Shown one piece after another: positions 16,856-24,766 of a stretch of 64,000 bases of DNA. Every line of letters starts with the position of its first letter. The first letter of the stretch is position 1. Origin of the DNA: JAPLJU01 sp036725345. GTDB lineage: Bacteria > Desulfobacterota > Syntrophia > Syntrophales > UBA2192. The position numbers were made by a program, and so were the translations under genes. The notes beneath the pieces were generated by a model that was not told the DNA's origin, did not search any database, and saw nothing but the letters and a program-made list of their open reading frames with translations. The stretch is taken from NCBI GenBank assembly GCA_036725345.1, contig DAIMEJ010000014.1, forward strand, positions 14,543 to 78,542, written 5' to 3'.

Positions 16856-17824
16856 TCAGTAAAAGACGGTCCGGGTCCTGTGTCGCGGGCCGAAGTTCTT
16901 GTAGAAGGGCTGCTGCCCGCGGTTCCACAGATGATAGTCCAGGTTCATCGCCGCTGCAACCCCGCCTCTGTCCCTGATTGCCCGAACCATGAGTTCCACG
17001 GCGTGGACGGCACAGGCTCTGATTTCGATCTCTTCCCGCGAATGGGCGGGGATCGGCTCCTCCCGGTCGATCCGGGAGGCGAGATCCGGGTCGTACGTGA
17101 GGATCCCGTCTACACGCAGTACGTGGGGAACGAGATTGTCGGCGAAGATGGTGAGCCGGTCCAGATCCTCGAAACGGCCCCAGCCGTCGCCGTCGAAAGC
17201 GAGGGAGAGATCGGCCGCCGTGATCTGCGCCCGCTTGAAAAAGGGGACCCGCAGGGGTCCGCACTGTTCGACGTCGTTGAAAAACGGCATTCCGCTCAGG
17301 ATCCCGACGAGACGCTCGGCCGAGTCCCCGGCGGCCTCGATCAGGTCGACGAACCGGCCGTCGAAGTGCTCGATGAGATACATCCCCAGATCGTTGAGCG
17401 CTTTCGCGAAAAGGGACATGAGTTCGGCGGCGGGTCCGCTCGATACGTCCTGGCCGAAGATACCCGCGCAGTCGCCCGTACGGAGCTTCGCCAATGCCTC
17501 CGCCGGCGGGGGACCGTGCTTCCGGTAAAAATCGTTCAGGGACGAGGCGACGGTGAAGTAACCGGACAAGCCGGGGCGCTTCCGGAGATGAGGGAAATAG
17601 CCGGAGCCGAAATTAACGGCATTGAGTGTGAGCAGAAATGAGGCCGTGTCCTCGCCGCGACCGAGATAATGACAGGCGGGATCCAGGGCCGGGGGGGCGC
17701 TGACAGACTTCATCAGTGAGTCGGCATAGGATGCGATGCGGTCTACATGAATCCTCACGAAGGTCGCGCTCCCCGCGACGGCCTTGCAGGCCCTCCTGAT
17801 CTCGTCCAGCCCCGGGGTGTTCAT
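16856..17824 (-). CDS. Queuosine 5'-phosphate N-glycosylase/hydrolase (QNG1, DUF2419)
   Basis: 322 residues from the ATG at 17824, which follows a strong AGGAGG site. The protein matches the family's conserved blocks as I recall them from human QNG1 (C9orf64): NFGSGYF (71-77), LSGYFTVASSLN (86-97), FFKRAQITAADL (195-206), LTIFADNLVPHVL (224-236), EIEIRAC (265-271), LDYHLW (295-300), and the ending RTRTVFY. The family releases queuine from queuosine 5'-monophosphate so that the base can be put back into tRNA. The length matches the family. It is the first gene of a five-gene minus-strand operon with an EamA transporter and a DNMT2-like enzyme. Family membership is secure; activity is inferred. 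Confidence 0.88.
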   Translation of the reverse strand: MNTPGLDEIRRACKAVAGSATFVRIHVDRIASYADSLMKSVSAPPALDPACHYLGRGEDTASFLLTLNAVNFGSGYFPHLRKRPGLSGYFTVASSLNDFYRKHGPPPAEALAKLRTGDCAGIFGQDVSSGPAAELMSLFAKALNDLGMYLIEHFDGRFVDLIEAAGDSAERLVGILSGMPFFNDVEQCGPLRVPFFKRAQITAADLSLAFDGDGWGRFEDLDRLTIFADNLVPHVLRVDGILTYDPDLASRIDREEPIPAHSREEIEIRACAVHAVELMVRAIRDRGGVAAAMNLDYHLWNRGQQPFYKNFGPRHRTRTVFY

Positions 17825-18020
17825 GCTATTCCTCCTGCCATGGCAAGGGAATACCGCAGATGGGCCGATCATTCAAGGTCCAATCCGGCGCAAGCGCCCG
17901 GTTTCACACATTCGGTTTTTACCGTCCCGGGTGTTGAACCTGTATGTCCTTCCCTTTTTGTGATATGAGGCAGCCAGAGATCCAGAAAGCTTCCTCCGGG
18001 GAACAAATTCCTGCGACAGA

Positions 18021-18626
18021 ATGTCTAAAACATCAGACCAGCACAAAACGGCCGTTCACGACGAGGATTACGAGATTGTCCTTTCCTGTCGGAAGGGAGA
18101 CGACGAGGCCTTTGGGATCCTCGTCGAGAGGCACCAGAAGAAGGTGTTCAACACGGCCCTCCGGATGACGGGCGATTACGATGAGGCCTGCGAGGTCGTT
18201 CAGGAGGCTTTTCTCGCGGCCTTCCGGGCCATCCGCAAGTTCAGGGGGGAGGCGAAATTCTCCACCTGGCTTTACGGCATCGTGGTGAACGTTTCAAAGA
18301 CAAGGCTGAAGCAGGCAGCGCAGCGCCGAAGAAAAACGGTTTCGATCGACGATCTCGCCGATGACCCCGCGGACGGCTTGGCCGCAGAAGGCGTCTCGGC
18401 CCTGGAGGCGCTCGAGAAAAAGGATGTCCAGGCAAAGGTGCAGCGCTGCATCGGCACCCTCGAGGAGGAATTCCGCGAGGTCCTGGTCCTGAGGGACATA
18501 CAGGGGTTCTCTTACGATGAAATCGGTGGTATCCTCGAGGTGCCGGAAGGCACGATCAAGTCGAGGCTCTTCAGGGCGAGGGAAGCCATGAAAAACTGCC
18601 TGAAAAAAGAACTCGGGAGACTGTGA
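18021..18626 (+). CDS. ECF-type sigma-70 family factor
   Basis: 201 residues. Region 2 is seen at FGILVERHQKKVFNTALR through EAFLAAFRAIRKFRGEAKFSTWL, and region 4 at YDEIGGILEVPEGTIKSRLFRARE. There is no region 1 or 3, so this is an ECF factor. It directs RNA polymerase to a small regulon, probably controlled by the zinc-finger anti-sigma factor encoded next, whose start overlaps this stop codon (TGATG). The downstream VIT/VWA gene is part of the same strand block. The ribosome site before the ATG is weak. Confidence 0.93.
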   Translation: MSKTSDQHKTAVHDEDYEIVLSCRKGDDEAFGILVERHQKKVFNTALRMTGDYDEACEVVQEAFLAAFRAIRKFRGEAKFSTWLYGIVVNVSKTRLKQAAQRRRKTVSIDDLADDPADGLAAEGVSALEALEKKDVQAKVQRCIGTLEEEFREVLVLRDIQGFSYDEIGGILEVPEGTIKSRLFRAREAMKNCLKKELGRL

Positions 18627-19642
18627 TGGACTGCAGGCGCATCGAGGAGAAACTGCCGGCCTATCTCGAAGGGGCTCTTCCCCCGGAAGAGGGGAAGCTC
18701 GTCGAGGGGCATGTTGCCGCCTGCCCGAACTGCCGCCGGGTCCTGGAAGACCTGGTGAAGGCGGAAAAACTCATCCGGGGCCTTGAGGAGGCCGACCCTC
18801 CCCCCTGGCTCAAGCAGAAGATCATGGCAGGGGTGAGGGAAGAACGGGCGCGAAGGGAGGGTTTCTTACGGAAGCTCTTCTACCCGCTTCACATCAAGAT
18901 CCCCGCAACGGCACTTGCCACGGTCCTGATCGCTGTTTTTGCCGTCTATGTCTTCAGGTCCGTCGAGCCCGAAACGCGCTATCTCCATCAGGTGCCTTCC
19001 GAACCGGCCTCTGCGGTCAGGGAAAAGGTTTCGGAACCGACCGCTGTGATCGCGCCGAAGGCCGCCGTCCCGGAGGCGCCCCCGGACGGGGACAGGGTCG
19101 CCGTGTCGGCGGCGGGCCGGGAGGCCGACAGGAAGCGTCTCCCAACCGAAGAAAAGGAAGCCCGACCGCGACCGGAGCAGCAGGCCGTCGCGGAGAAAAC
19201 CGTTGCGGAAAAGCCGGATGCGGCCCCGTCCGAATCAGCCGCCGTGAGGATGCACAAGACACCCCTTGCCGGAAGTGCCCTGCCGCCGGCCGGGAAAGGA
19301 AGGGCGCTTTCCGGTGCCGCCGCGAAAGACGAGATGAGGACACCGGCCGTTGCGGCGAGAGTCAAGGCCGGGGGACCGGGTTATGTCTTTTCCCTCTATG
19401 CCAGGGACCCTGCGATGGCCGTCAACGACGTCGAAAGCCTGCTTGCCGGATACGGTGCACGAAAGATCACGAAAGAGTTTCGGGACGGAATGGGCCTCGT
19501 CACGGCCGAGATCGACGCCGGGAAAAAGGAGGATATCCTTCGGAAACTGAAATCACTCGGCGAGGTCAGGGAAAAAGACAAGGCCGCGGAGTACCACGCA
19601 GGGCCGGTTTCACTGAAAATAGAAGTGCTTGCGGGACCTTAG
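18626..19642 (+). CDS. Zinc-finger (zf-HC2) anti-sigma factor, possible DUF2275 C-terminus
   Basis: 338 residues. The N-terminal anti-sigma zinc finger has a His in EGHVAAC and a CPNC pair, the HxxxCxxC of the family. A single membrane segment lies at about 92-110 (IPATALATVLIAVFAVYVF), after which the protein is periplasmic: a Pro/Ala/Glu-rich linker of about 150 residues and a compact C-terminal domain (about 245-338) that resembles DUF2275. The layout fits a membrane-held sensor that frees the sigma factor on signal. A GTG three bases upstream is an alternative start. Confidence 0.88.
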   Translation: MDCRRIEEKLPAYLEGALPPEEGKLVEGHVAACPNCRRVLEDLVKAEKLIRGLEEADPPPWLKQKIMAGVREERARREGFLRKLFYPLHIKIPATALATVLIAVFAVYVFRSVEPETRYLHQVPSEPASAVREKVSEPTAVIAPKAAVPEAPPDGDRVAVSAAGREADRKRLPTEEKEARPRPEQQAVAEKTVAEKPDAAPSESAAVRMHKTPLAGSALPPAGKGRALSGAAAKDEMRTPAVAARVKAGGPGYVFSLYARDPAMAVNDVESLLAGYGARKITKEFRDGMGLVTAEIDAGKKEDILRKLKSLGEVREKDKAAEYHAGPVSLKIEVLAGP

Positions 19643-19722
19643 GCCGGCCCCGATTCTTTCGGGAACTTTTTTGAAACCTCCTCAGTCTAAAGGGACAAAG
19701 AAAAAGACAGAGGAGGTTTTTT

Positions 19723-22008
19723 ATGAAATCCATCCCACGAATCCTGACGGTTATTCTTGTGGCGCTTCCCATCCTCTGGGGTGCCAAAACCTCCGGTCAG
19801 CCGGAAGTCTCCGATGACCGGACCCTTTCCCCCTATTTCTTCGTCAAAAGCGACGACCCGGCCGTGGATCAGCTCCCCCTCAAGTCCACGACGGCGTCCG
19901 TCCAGATCTCGGGGGTGATCGCCGATGTGCAGGTCGCCCAGACCTACAAGAACGAGGGCAAAAGGCCGATTGAGGCTCTCTACGTCTTCCCCGCTTCGAC
20001 ACGGGCGGCCGTGTACGGGATGAAGATGACCATCGGCGAGCGCGTCATCGAAGCGAAGATCGCGAAGCGTGACGACGCGCGCCGGGAGTACGAGAAGGCA
20101 AGAGAGGAGGGGAAAAGCGCCTCCCTTCTCGAACAGCAGCGTCCCAACGTGTTCCAGATGAACGTGGCGAACATCATGCCCGGGGACGAGATCCGGGTCG
20201 ACCTGAGGTACACCGAACTCCTGGTGCCCACGGACCGTGTCTATGAATTTAGCTATCCCACCGTCGTCGGGCCCCGTTACTCGAACCTGGCGGCGGAAAC
20301 GGCACCAGCGTCGGAGCGCTGGGTCCGCAACCCCTACCTGCATGAAGGGGACGCCCCCTCCTACAAATTCGACATCGCCGTCCGGATCAGCGCGGGTATG
20401 CCCATCAAGGACCTCGCCTGCACGTCGCACAAGGTGAAGACGAGCTACGACGGCCCGGCGACGGCCATGGTCAGGCTGGACGACGGGGAAGCATCGGGCG
20501 GGAACCGGGACTACATCCTGCGGTACCGTCTGGGCGGCGAAAGGATCCAGTCGGGGCTTTTGCTCTTCGAGGGTGAAAAGGAAAAATTCTTCCTCCTCAT
20601 GATGGAACCGCCGAAGAGAGTGAAAACGGAGAACATCCCCGGTCGCGAATACATCTTCATCGTCGATGTGTCGGGCTCGATGCACGGCTTCCCGCTTGAG
20701 ATCTCGAAGAAGCTGCTGAAGGACCTCATCGGCAACCTGCGGCCGACGGACCGCTTCAACGTGCTTCTGTTCTCCGGCGGCTCCTCGGTCATGTCCGGAG
20801 AGTCGCTGCCGGCCACCCCGGAGAACATCCAACAGGCGATCCACCTCATCGGGCGACAGCGGGGCGGGGGCGGGACTGAACTCCTGCCCGCGCTGGAGCG
20901 GGCCCTCAAACTCCCCGGATCCGAGAATTTTTCCCGGACCGTTGTCATCGCGACGGACGGCTACGTGCGTGTCGAGGAAGAAGCCTTCGACCTGATCCGC
21001 AACAACCTGCAAAACGCGAACATGTTCGCCTTCGGGATCGGCTCTTCGGTGAATCGCCACATCATCGAGGGGATGGCGCGCGTCGGCATGGGGGAACCCT
21101 TCATCATCACGAAGCCCGACGAGGCCCCCTCCCAGGCGGAGCGATTCCGCAGGATGATCCAGTCGCCGGTCCTCACCCGGGTCAAGGTTGACTTCGGGGG
21201 ATTCAAGACCTACGACGTCGAACCGCTGGGCATCCCCGACGTGCTGGCCGAGCGGCCCGTCATCGTCTTCGGCAAATGGCGGGGCGACGCCCGCGGCAGG
21301 ATCACCCTGAGCGGGGTCTCGGGCAGCGGCACCCACAGGGAAGTCATCGATGTCAACGCGGTGAACCCGTCAAAGGACAATGCCGCACTCCGGTACCTCT
21401 GGGCACGACACCGCATCGCGATCCTCTCGGACTACAACAAACTTCGCCCCGATGACGGGCGCGTCAGGGAAGTGACCGGGCTGGGGCTTCAATACAATCT
21501 CCTTACGGCCTACACATCCTTCGTGGCCGTCGACACGGAGGTGCGTAACACCGGCGACAGACCGACGACGATCAAGCAGCCGCTGCCTCTCCCCCAGGGG
21601 GTCTCGGACTACGCCGTGAGCGGTGTCATGGCCTGCAAGGTTGCCTCCCCCCTTTCCATGCCGGCCGCACGGGAGGAGGCCGCCCGGGATGCCTCCAAAG
21701 GCAAAAAGGCTGCCCCGGACATCGAAGTTGTGAGCGTCTACGGCGGAATCACGAAGGAAACCGTCCGCCGGGTCTTCGGGGACCATCGACAGGAAATCCA
21801 GCGGTGTTACTCCGGCACGGGGGACATAACCCTCGATCTGGTCATCGGAAAAGACGGGTCCGTCAAAAGCGTGAAGGCCGTGAAAAATGCCCTCCGGGAC
21901 AAGAAAGCCATCTCCTGTATCACGGCAAACCTGAAGCAGTGGCTTTTCCCCGCCCTGCCGGACGGGAAGGAAGCCAAAGTGACCATGACCATCGACTTCC
22001 GGTTGTAG
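19723..22008 (+). CDS. VIT/VWA-domain protein with AgmX/PglI-type C-terminus
   Basis: 761 residues with a strong AGGAGGT ribosome site. A signal peptide (about 1-25) is followed by a VIT domain (about 45-175, like the inter-alpha-trypsin inhibitor fold) and a von Willebrand A domain with the metal site DVSGS (Asp315, Ser317, Ser319), TELLPALERAL and VVIATDGYV. The C-terminal 95 residues (VSVYGGITKETVRRVF, a Cys-Tyr pair, LVIGKDGSVKSVKAV) match the AgmX/PglI gliding-motility C-terminal domain, related to TonB. It is probably an envelope adhesion or sensing protein controlled by the ECF/anti-sigma pair just upstream (80-base gap). It ends in a strong terminator. Confidence 0.87.
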   Translation: MKSIPRILTVILVALPILWGAKTSGQPEVSDDRTLSPYFFVKSDDPAVDQLPLKSTTASVQISGVIADVQVAQTYKNEGKRPIEALYVFPASTRAAVYGMKMTIGERVIEAKIAKRDDARREYEKAREEGKSASLLEQQRPNVFQMNVANIMPGDEIRVDLRYTELLVPTDRVYEFSYPTVVGPRYSNLAAETAPASERWVRNPYLHEGDAPSYKFDIAVRISAGMPIKDLACTSHKVKTSYDGPATAMVRLDDGEASGGNRDYILRYRLGGERIQSGLLLFEGEKEKFFLLMMEPPKRVKTENIPGREYIFIVDVSGSMHGFPLEISKKLLKDLIGNLRPTDRFNVLLFSGGSSVMSGESLPATPENIQQAIHLIGRQRGGGGTELLPALERALKLPGSENFSRTVVIATDGYVRVEEEAFDLIRNNLQNANMFAFGIGSSVNRHIIEGMARVGMGEPFIITKPDEAPSQAERFRRMIQSPVLTRVKVDFGGFKTYDVEPLGIPDVLAERPVIVFGKWRGDARGRITLSGVSGSGTHREVIDVNAVNPSKDNAALRYLWARHRIAILSDYNKLRPDDGRVREVTGLGLQYNLLTAYTSFVAVDTEVRNTGDRPTTIKQPLPLPQGVSDYAVSGVMACKVASPLSMPAAREEAARDASKGKKAAPDIEVVSVYGGITKETVRRVFGDHRQEIQRCYSGTGDITLDLVIGKDGSVKSVKAVKNALRDKKAISCITANLKQWLFPALPDGKEAKVTMTIDFRL

Positions 22009-22026
22009 CATACATCAAGGCAAGAG

Positions 22027-22071
22027 CGGAGGCCGGTTTCCTCATCGGGACCGGCCTCCGATATTTTACTT
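22027..22071 (+). terminator. Rho-independent terminator
   Basis: cggaggccggt (22027-22037) and accggcctccg (22050-22060) form a perfect 11-bp stem, followed by T-rich sequence. It closes the sigma/anti-sigma/VWA transcription unit. Confidence 0.88.
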
Positions 22072-22214
22072 TTATTATAACCGGTGATTTTCCGACCGAG
22101 AGCCTGGCGCAATAATTCAACTTATTATAATTATTGATAAAATATCGCTCAAGAATTCGGGATACCCTGCCGAAATATAGGTAAGAAGTACGGTTTTGCC
22201 CAGGATGGGATAAA

Positions 22215-23378
22215 ATGTTTGCGATAGATCCGGCGGCAACAGCTCAGTTGCTTTTTTCCGCCACCATACCCGCCACAGACGCTCTGCAGGCGATTTCCGA
22301 AAGCGCCCTCTCCAGAGGGGCCACGCTTTACCAGAAAGGCAATTACAGCGCCGCCATCAGGGAATTCAAGATCTCCATCTCCCTCACGCCCGGCTCCTCG
22401 ACCGCTCCCGATGCCGTGAAGTACCTGGCCAGCTCCTACGTGAATCTCAATAACGTGGATCAGGCCGTGAGCGAGTACCAGGCCTACCTGAAGCTGAACC
22501 CCTCTTCGAGTGCAACCCTCGTCAGTCTCGGAAATCTCCTCTACGCCGAAGACCGCTACGACGAGGCGATTGAAGAGTATGAAAAGGCGGTCAAGCTCGA
22601 CCCCACCCTGAACAACTACTTTTCCCTGGGGCAGGCCTATCTGCAGGCGGAGGAGAACGAAAAGGCGAGGGAACTTTTCCTAAAGATGCAGATGGATCAT
22701 CCCCGGGAGGCGGCGGGTTACCTCGGGCTGGGGCAAGCCTACGGCAAGATGGGACGCCATGAAAAGGCCGTCGAGCAGCTGGAAACTGCCATCCGGCTGA
22801 AGCCCGAATCCTACGACGCCTATGCCGAGTTGGGCTATGTCTACGCGGACATGGGGGAGATCGAAAAGGCGATGGACCTCGTGGAGTTCCTGGATGACAG
22901 GGCGCCCGCCCTCGGGGACGTCCTGAGCCGGTATATCTACAAGGTCGACGCCCCGAAAATCGAAATTGCCTATTCGGAAAGCACCTTTCCTTTTTACCTG
23001 TCGATGAACACACCCGTGTCCTTCCTGGACTCTGTCCTTTCGAACGCCGGCGCCTACAAGATATTCAGCATGAAATTCCAGTTCGACAAGTCTCTGGACA
23101 GGGAGTCCGCGGAGAACCCGGCCAACTGGGAGATCTCGCGGGCCGATGGCGCCGCGCCGGCGCTTTACAATTTCGGCCTCGGGGTGCCCTCGACGGAAAC
23201 CCGGCTTCCCTTTCTCCCCGATTACGTCGTTTACGACGCGCTCAATATGTCGGCGACGATCTTCTTCAGGGTCTACCAGAACGAGACGGCGGACGCGACG
23301 ATCGACCCTTCCCACATCGAGTTCCGCTACAAGGGGAAGGACAGCTACGGACTTTCCATGGACCCCGCCAGGGACTAG
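22215..23378 (+). CDS. TPR-repeat protein
   Basis: 387 residues. About six tetratricopeptide repeats span residues 30-225, with clear units such as GATLYQKGNYSAAIREFKIS and GLGQAYGKMGRHEKAVEQLE. The C-terminal 150 residues are a beta-rich domain that I do not recognise (IEIAYSESTFPFYLS ... ATIFFRVYQNETADATIDPS). There is no signal peptide or membrane segment. TPRs imply a scaffold for protein contacts. An AT-rich leader of about 140 bases separates it from the preceding terminator, so it has its own promoter. Confidence 0.8.
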   Translation: MFAIDPAATAQLLFSATIPATDALQAISESALSRGATLYQKGNYSAAIREFKISISLTPGSSTAPDAVKYLASSYVNLNNVDQAVSEYQAYLKLNPSSSATLVSLGNLLYAEDRYDEAIEEYEKAVKLDPTLNNYFSLGQAYLQAEENEKARELFLKMQMDHPREAAGYLGLGQAYGKMGRHEKAVEQLETAIRLKPESYDAYAELGYVYADMGEIEKAMDLVEFLDDRAPALGDVLSRYIYKVDAPKIEIAYSESTFPFYLSMNTPVSFLDSVLSNAGAYKIFSMKFQFDKSLDRESAENPANWEISRADGAAPALYNFGLGVPSTETRLPFLPDYVVYDALNMSATIFFRVYQNETADATIDPSHIEFRYKGKDSYGLSMDPARD

Positions 23379-23419
23379 TTCACGGGTTTCTCAGGTATCT
23401 TCTGATCCCTTCTGTTATT

Positions 23420-24199
23420 CTAGCCGGAACACAGGTCGCCCAGCGGGCAGGCGGCGATACAGTTGAAGCAGGCGTACTGGAACCCGATGAAGGAGGCCTG
23501 GTAGAGGCTCATGAAGCGGGGTTCCTTGAGAATGGCCAGTTGCTCCTCGGAGGACTTGCCGAGAAACCGCCGTATGTAACCGAAAGCGCTCCCGATGCCG
23601 AAAGGCTGTGAAGCCCGCAGACACTTCATGTCGTCCGTTCGACCCTCCACGTCGAGTGCCCGGCCCGGGCAGGCTTCCACGCACAGATTGCAGTTGTCGC
23701 AGAGTTCCTCCTTGACGGGCGGGTCCGAGGCAAGGGGGAGTTCCGTCAAGAGCCCCGTGAAGCTGAGACGGGACCCAAAACGGGGGTGGATGACAAGATT
23801 GTGACGGCCGAAGACGCCGAGACCGGCTGCCACCGCCGCGTGCCGCAGAGATAGATCCCCGATGAGCCCGAGGGTCGGCGCTTCCATGTCCAGAGGGTAG
23901 GAGGAGAGAACCGGTGATGTCCTCGCCTTGAATTTCCTTTCGATGAACCGGGCCGCGAGATAGAGATGGCTCTTGGAAGTGTCCATGACCGTCATGCGGC
24001 CGACCATGTTCACCCGCGGGTTACCGCTGTCGAGGGCACCGTCGATCATCCGGTGGCCCAGGACAACGATCGATTTGGCTTTCGGCAGAATGGTGAGCGG
24101 ATCGGGGGATTTCCTGGATTGATAGTCGCCAAGGGATGCAAAACCCACGACATCCGTACCGAGGTCCAGGGCGTACTTTCTGATCTCTTCCTTGCTCAT
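23420..24199 (-). CDS. QueG-like double 4Fe-4S protein, no HEAT domain
   Basis: 259 residues. The N-terminal half has the cobalamin-binding fold pattern of epoxyqueuosine reductase-like proteins (KSIVVLGHRM; AAGLGVFGRHNLVIHPRFGS). Two ferredoxin motifs follow: CDNCNLCVEACP and CFNCIAACP, each ending in the Cys-Pro expected of bacterial ferredoxins. Canonical QueG carries a C-terminal HEAT extension, which is absent here, so this is probably a paralogue and not the queuosine enzyme. It is in the same strand block as the MarR gene (46-base gap) and may be under its control. Confidence 0.8.
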   Translation of the reverse strand: MSKEEIRKYALDLGTDVVGFASLGDYQSRKSPDPLTILPKAKSIVVLGHRMIDGALDSGNPRVNMVGRMTVMDTSKSHLYLAARFIERKFKARTSPVLSSYPLDMEAPTLGLIGDLSLRHAAVAAGLGVFGRHNLVIHPRFGSRLSFTGLLTELPLASDPPVKEELCDNCNLCVEACPGRALDVEGRTDDMKCLRASQPFGIGSAFGYIRRFLGKSSEEQLAILKEPRFMSLYQASFIGFQYACFNCIAACPLGDLCSG

Positions 24200-24245
24200 A
24201 GTAACCTCCTTGTTGCTTTTAACGGCCTTGTATAACCGGGGATAC

Positions 24246-24677
24246 CTACCGGCCTTTGAACTTTTCGAAAAAGCCGTTAAGGACCCGGCTGAAGGCGTCG
24301 ATGTCCCGGGAAGAGAAACCCAATTTGATTTTTTCGTTGACGCTTTGGATGAGTGCTTCCGCTTTTTTTGCTTCTTTACGTCCGCCGGGGGTGATATAGA
24401 TGATCAGGGAACGGCGGTCATCGGGGTTGAGTTTGCGAGCAACCAGCCCGGCTTTTTCAAGACGGTCGACAAGGCCCGTGATGGCCGAGTTGTCGACGCC
24501 GAGGGCCTGACCGAGCTCCGACATGATCCGGCCGTCCCGTTCCATGAGCAGGAAAAGGATGGTGGCTTGGGGCGGGGTGATTTTCATCCCTTCTCCGGAG
24601 AAGAGGTTGTTCAGGTAGATCCGCAGCGTGTGCTGCGCCATCGAAAGCAGATAGATCAAACGGTTGTCCGCGCTCAT
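24246..24677 (-). CDS. MarR-family transcriptional regulator
   Basis: 143 residues with the MarR winged helix: ITPPQATILFLL, the recognition helix region MSELGQALGVDNSAITGLVDRLEKAGLV, and the wing RKLNPDDRRSLIIYITPGG. It is a dimeric repressor that usually responds to phenolic or acyl-CoA-type ligands. It lies between a 4Fe-4S protein (downstream, same strand) and a methyltransferase-like gene (divergent). An inverted repeat in the shared promoter region is a likely operator for both directions. Confidence 0.92.
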   Translation of the reverse strand: MSADNRLIYLLSMAQHTLRIYLNNLFSGEGMKITPPQATILFLLMERDGRIMSELGQALGVDNSAITGLVDRLEKAGLVARKLNPDDRRSLIIYITPGGRKEAKKAEALIQSVNEKIKLGFSSRDIDAFSRVLNGFFEKFKGR

Positions 24678-24708
24678 GGGGTTTGCCTTTCGTTTGGCAT
24701 ATAAATAT

Positions 24709-24745
24709 TTGACATATCAATAATTGAAAATTTGTCTATTGTCAA
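24709..24745. promoter_or_regulatory. Candidate MarR operator / divergent promoter
   Basis: TTGACATA (24709-24716) is mirrored by TATTGTCAA (24737-24745) in a very AT-rich region. On the minus strand TTGACA at 24745-24740 would serve as a -35 box for the marR gene, so repressor binding here would block it. Confidence 0.45.
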
Positions 24746-24766
24746 GTCTTTTCAGGGAGTTTTTTT

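Noticed and set aside
17825..18020. preQ1 riboswitch before QNG1
   Set aside because: I looked for the class I pattern of a short hairpin with an A-rich tail next to the ribosome site, and it is absent on the minus strand.
19687..21336. A 549-codon minus-strand frame opposite the VIT/VWA gene
   Set aside because: It is rich in Arg, Asp, His and Val in the pattern of a shadow frame. The plus strand has a signal peptide and complete VWA metal site.
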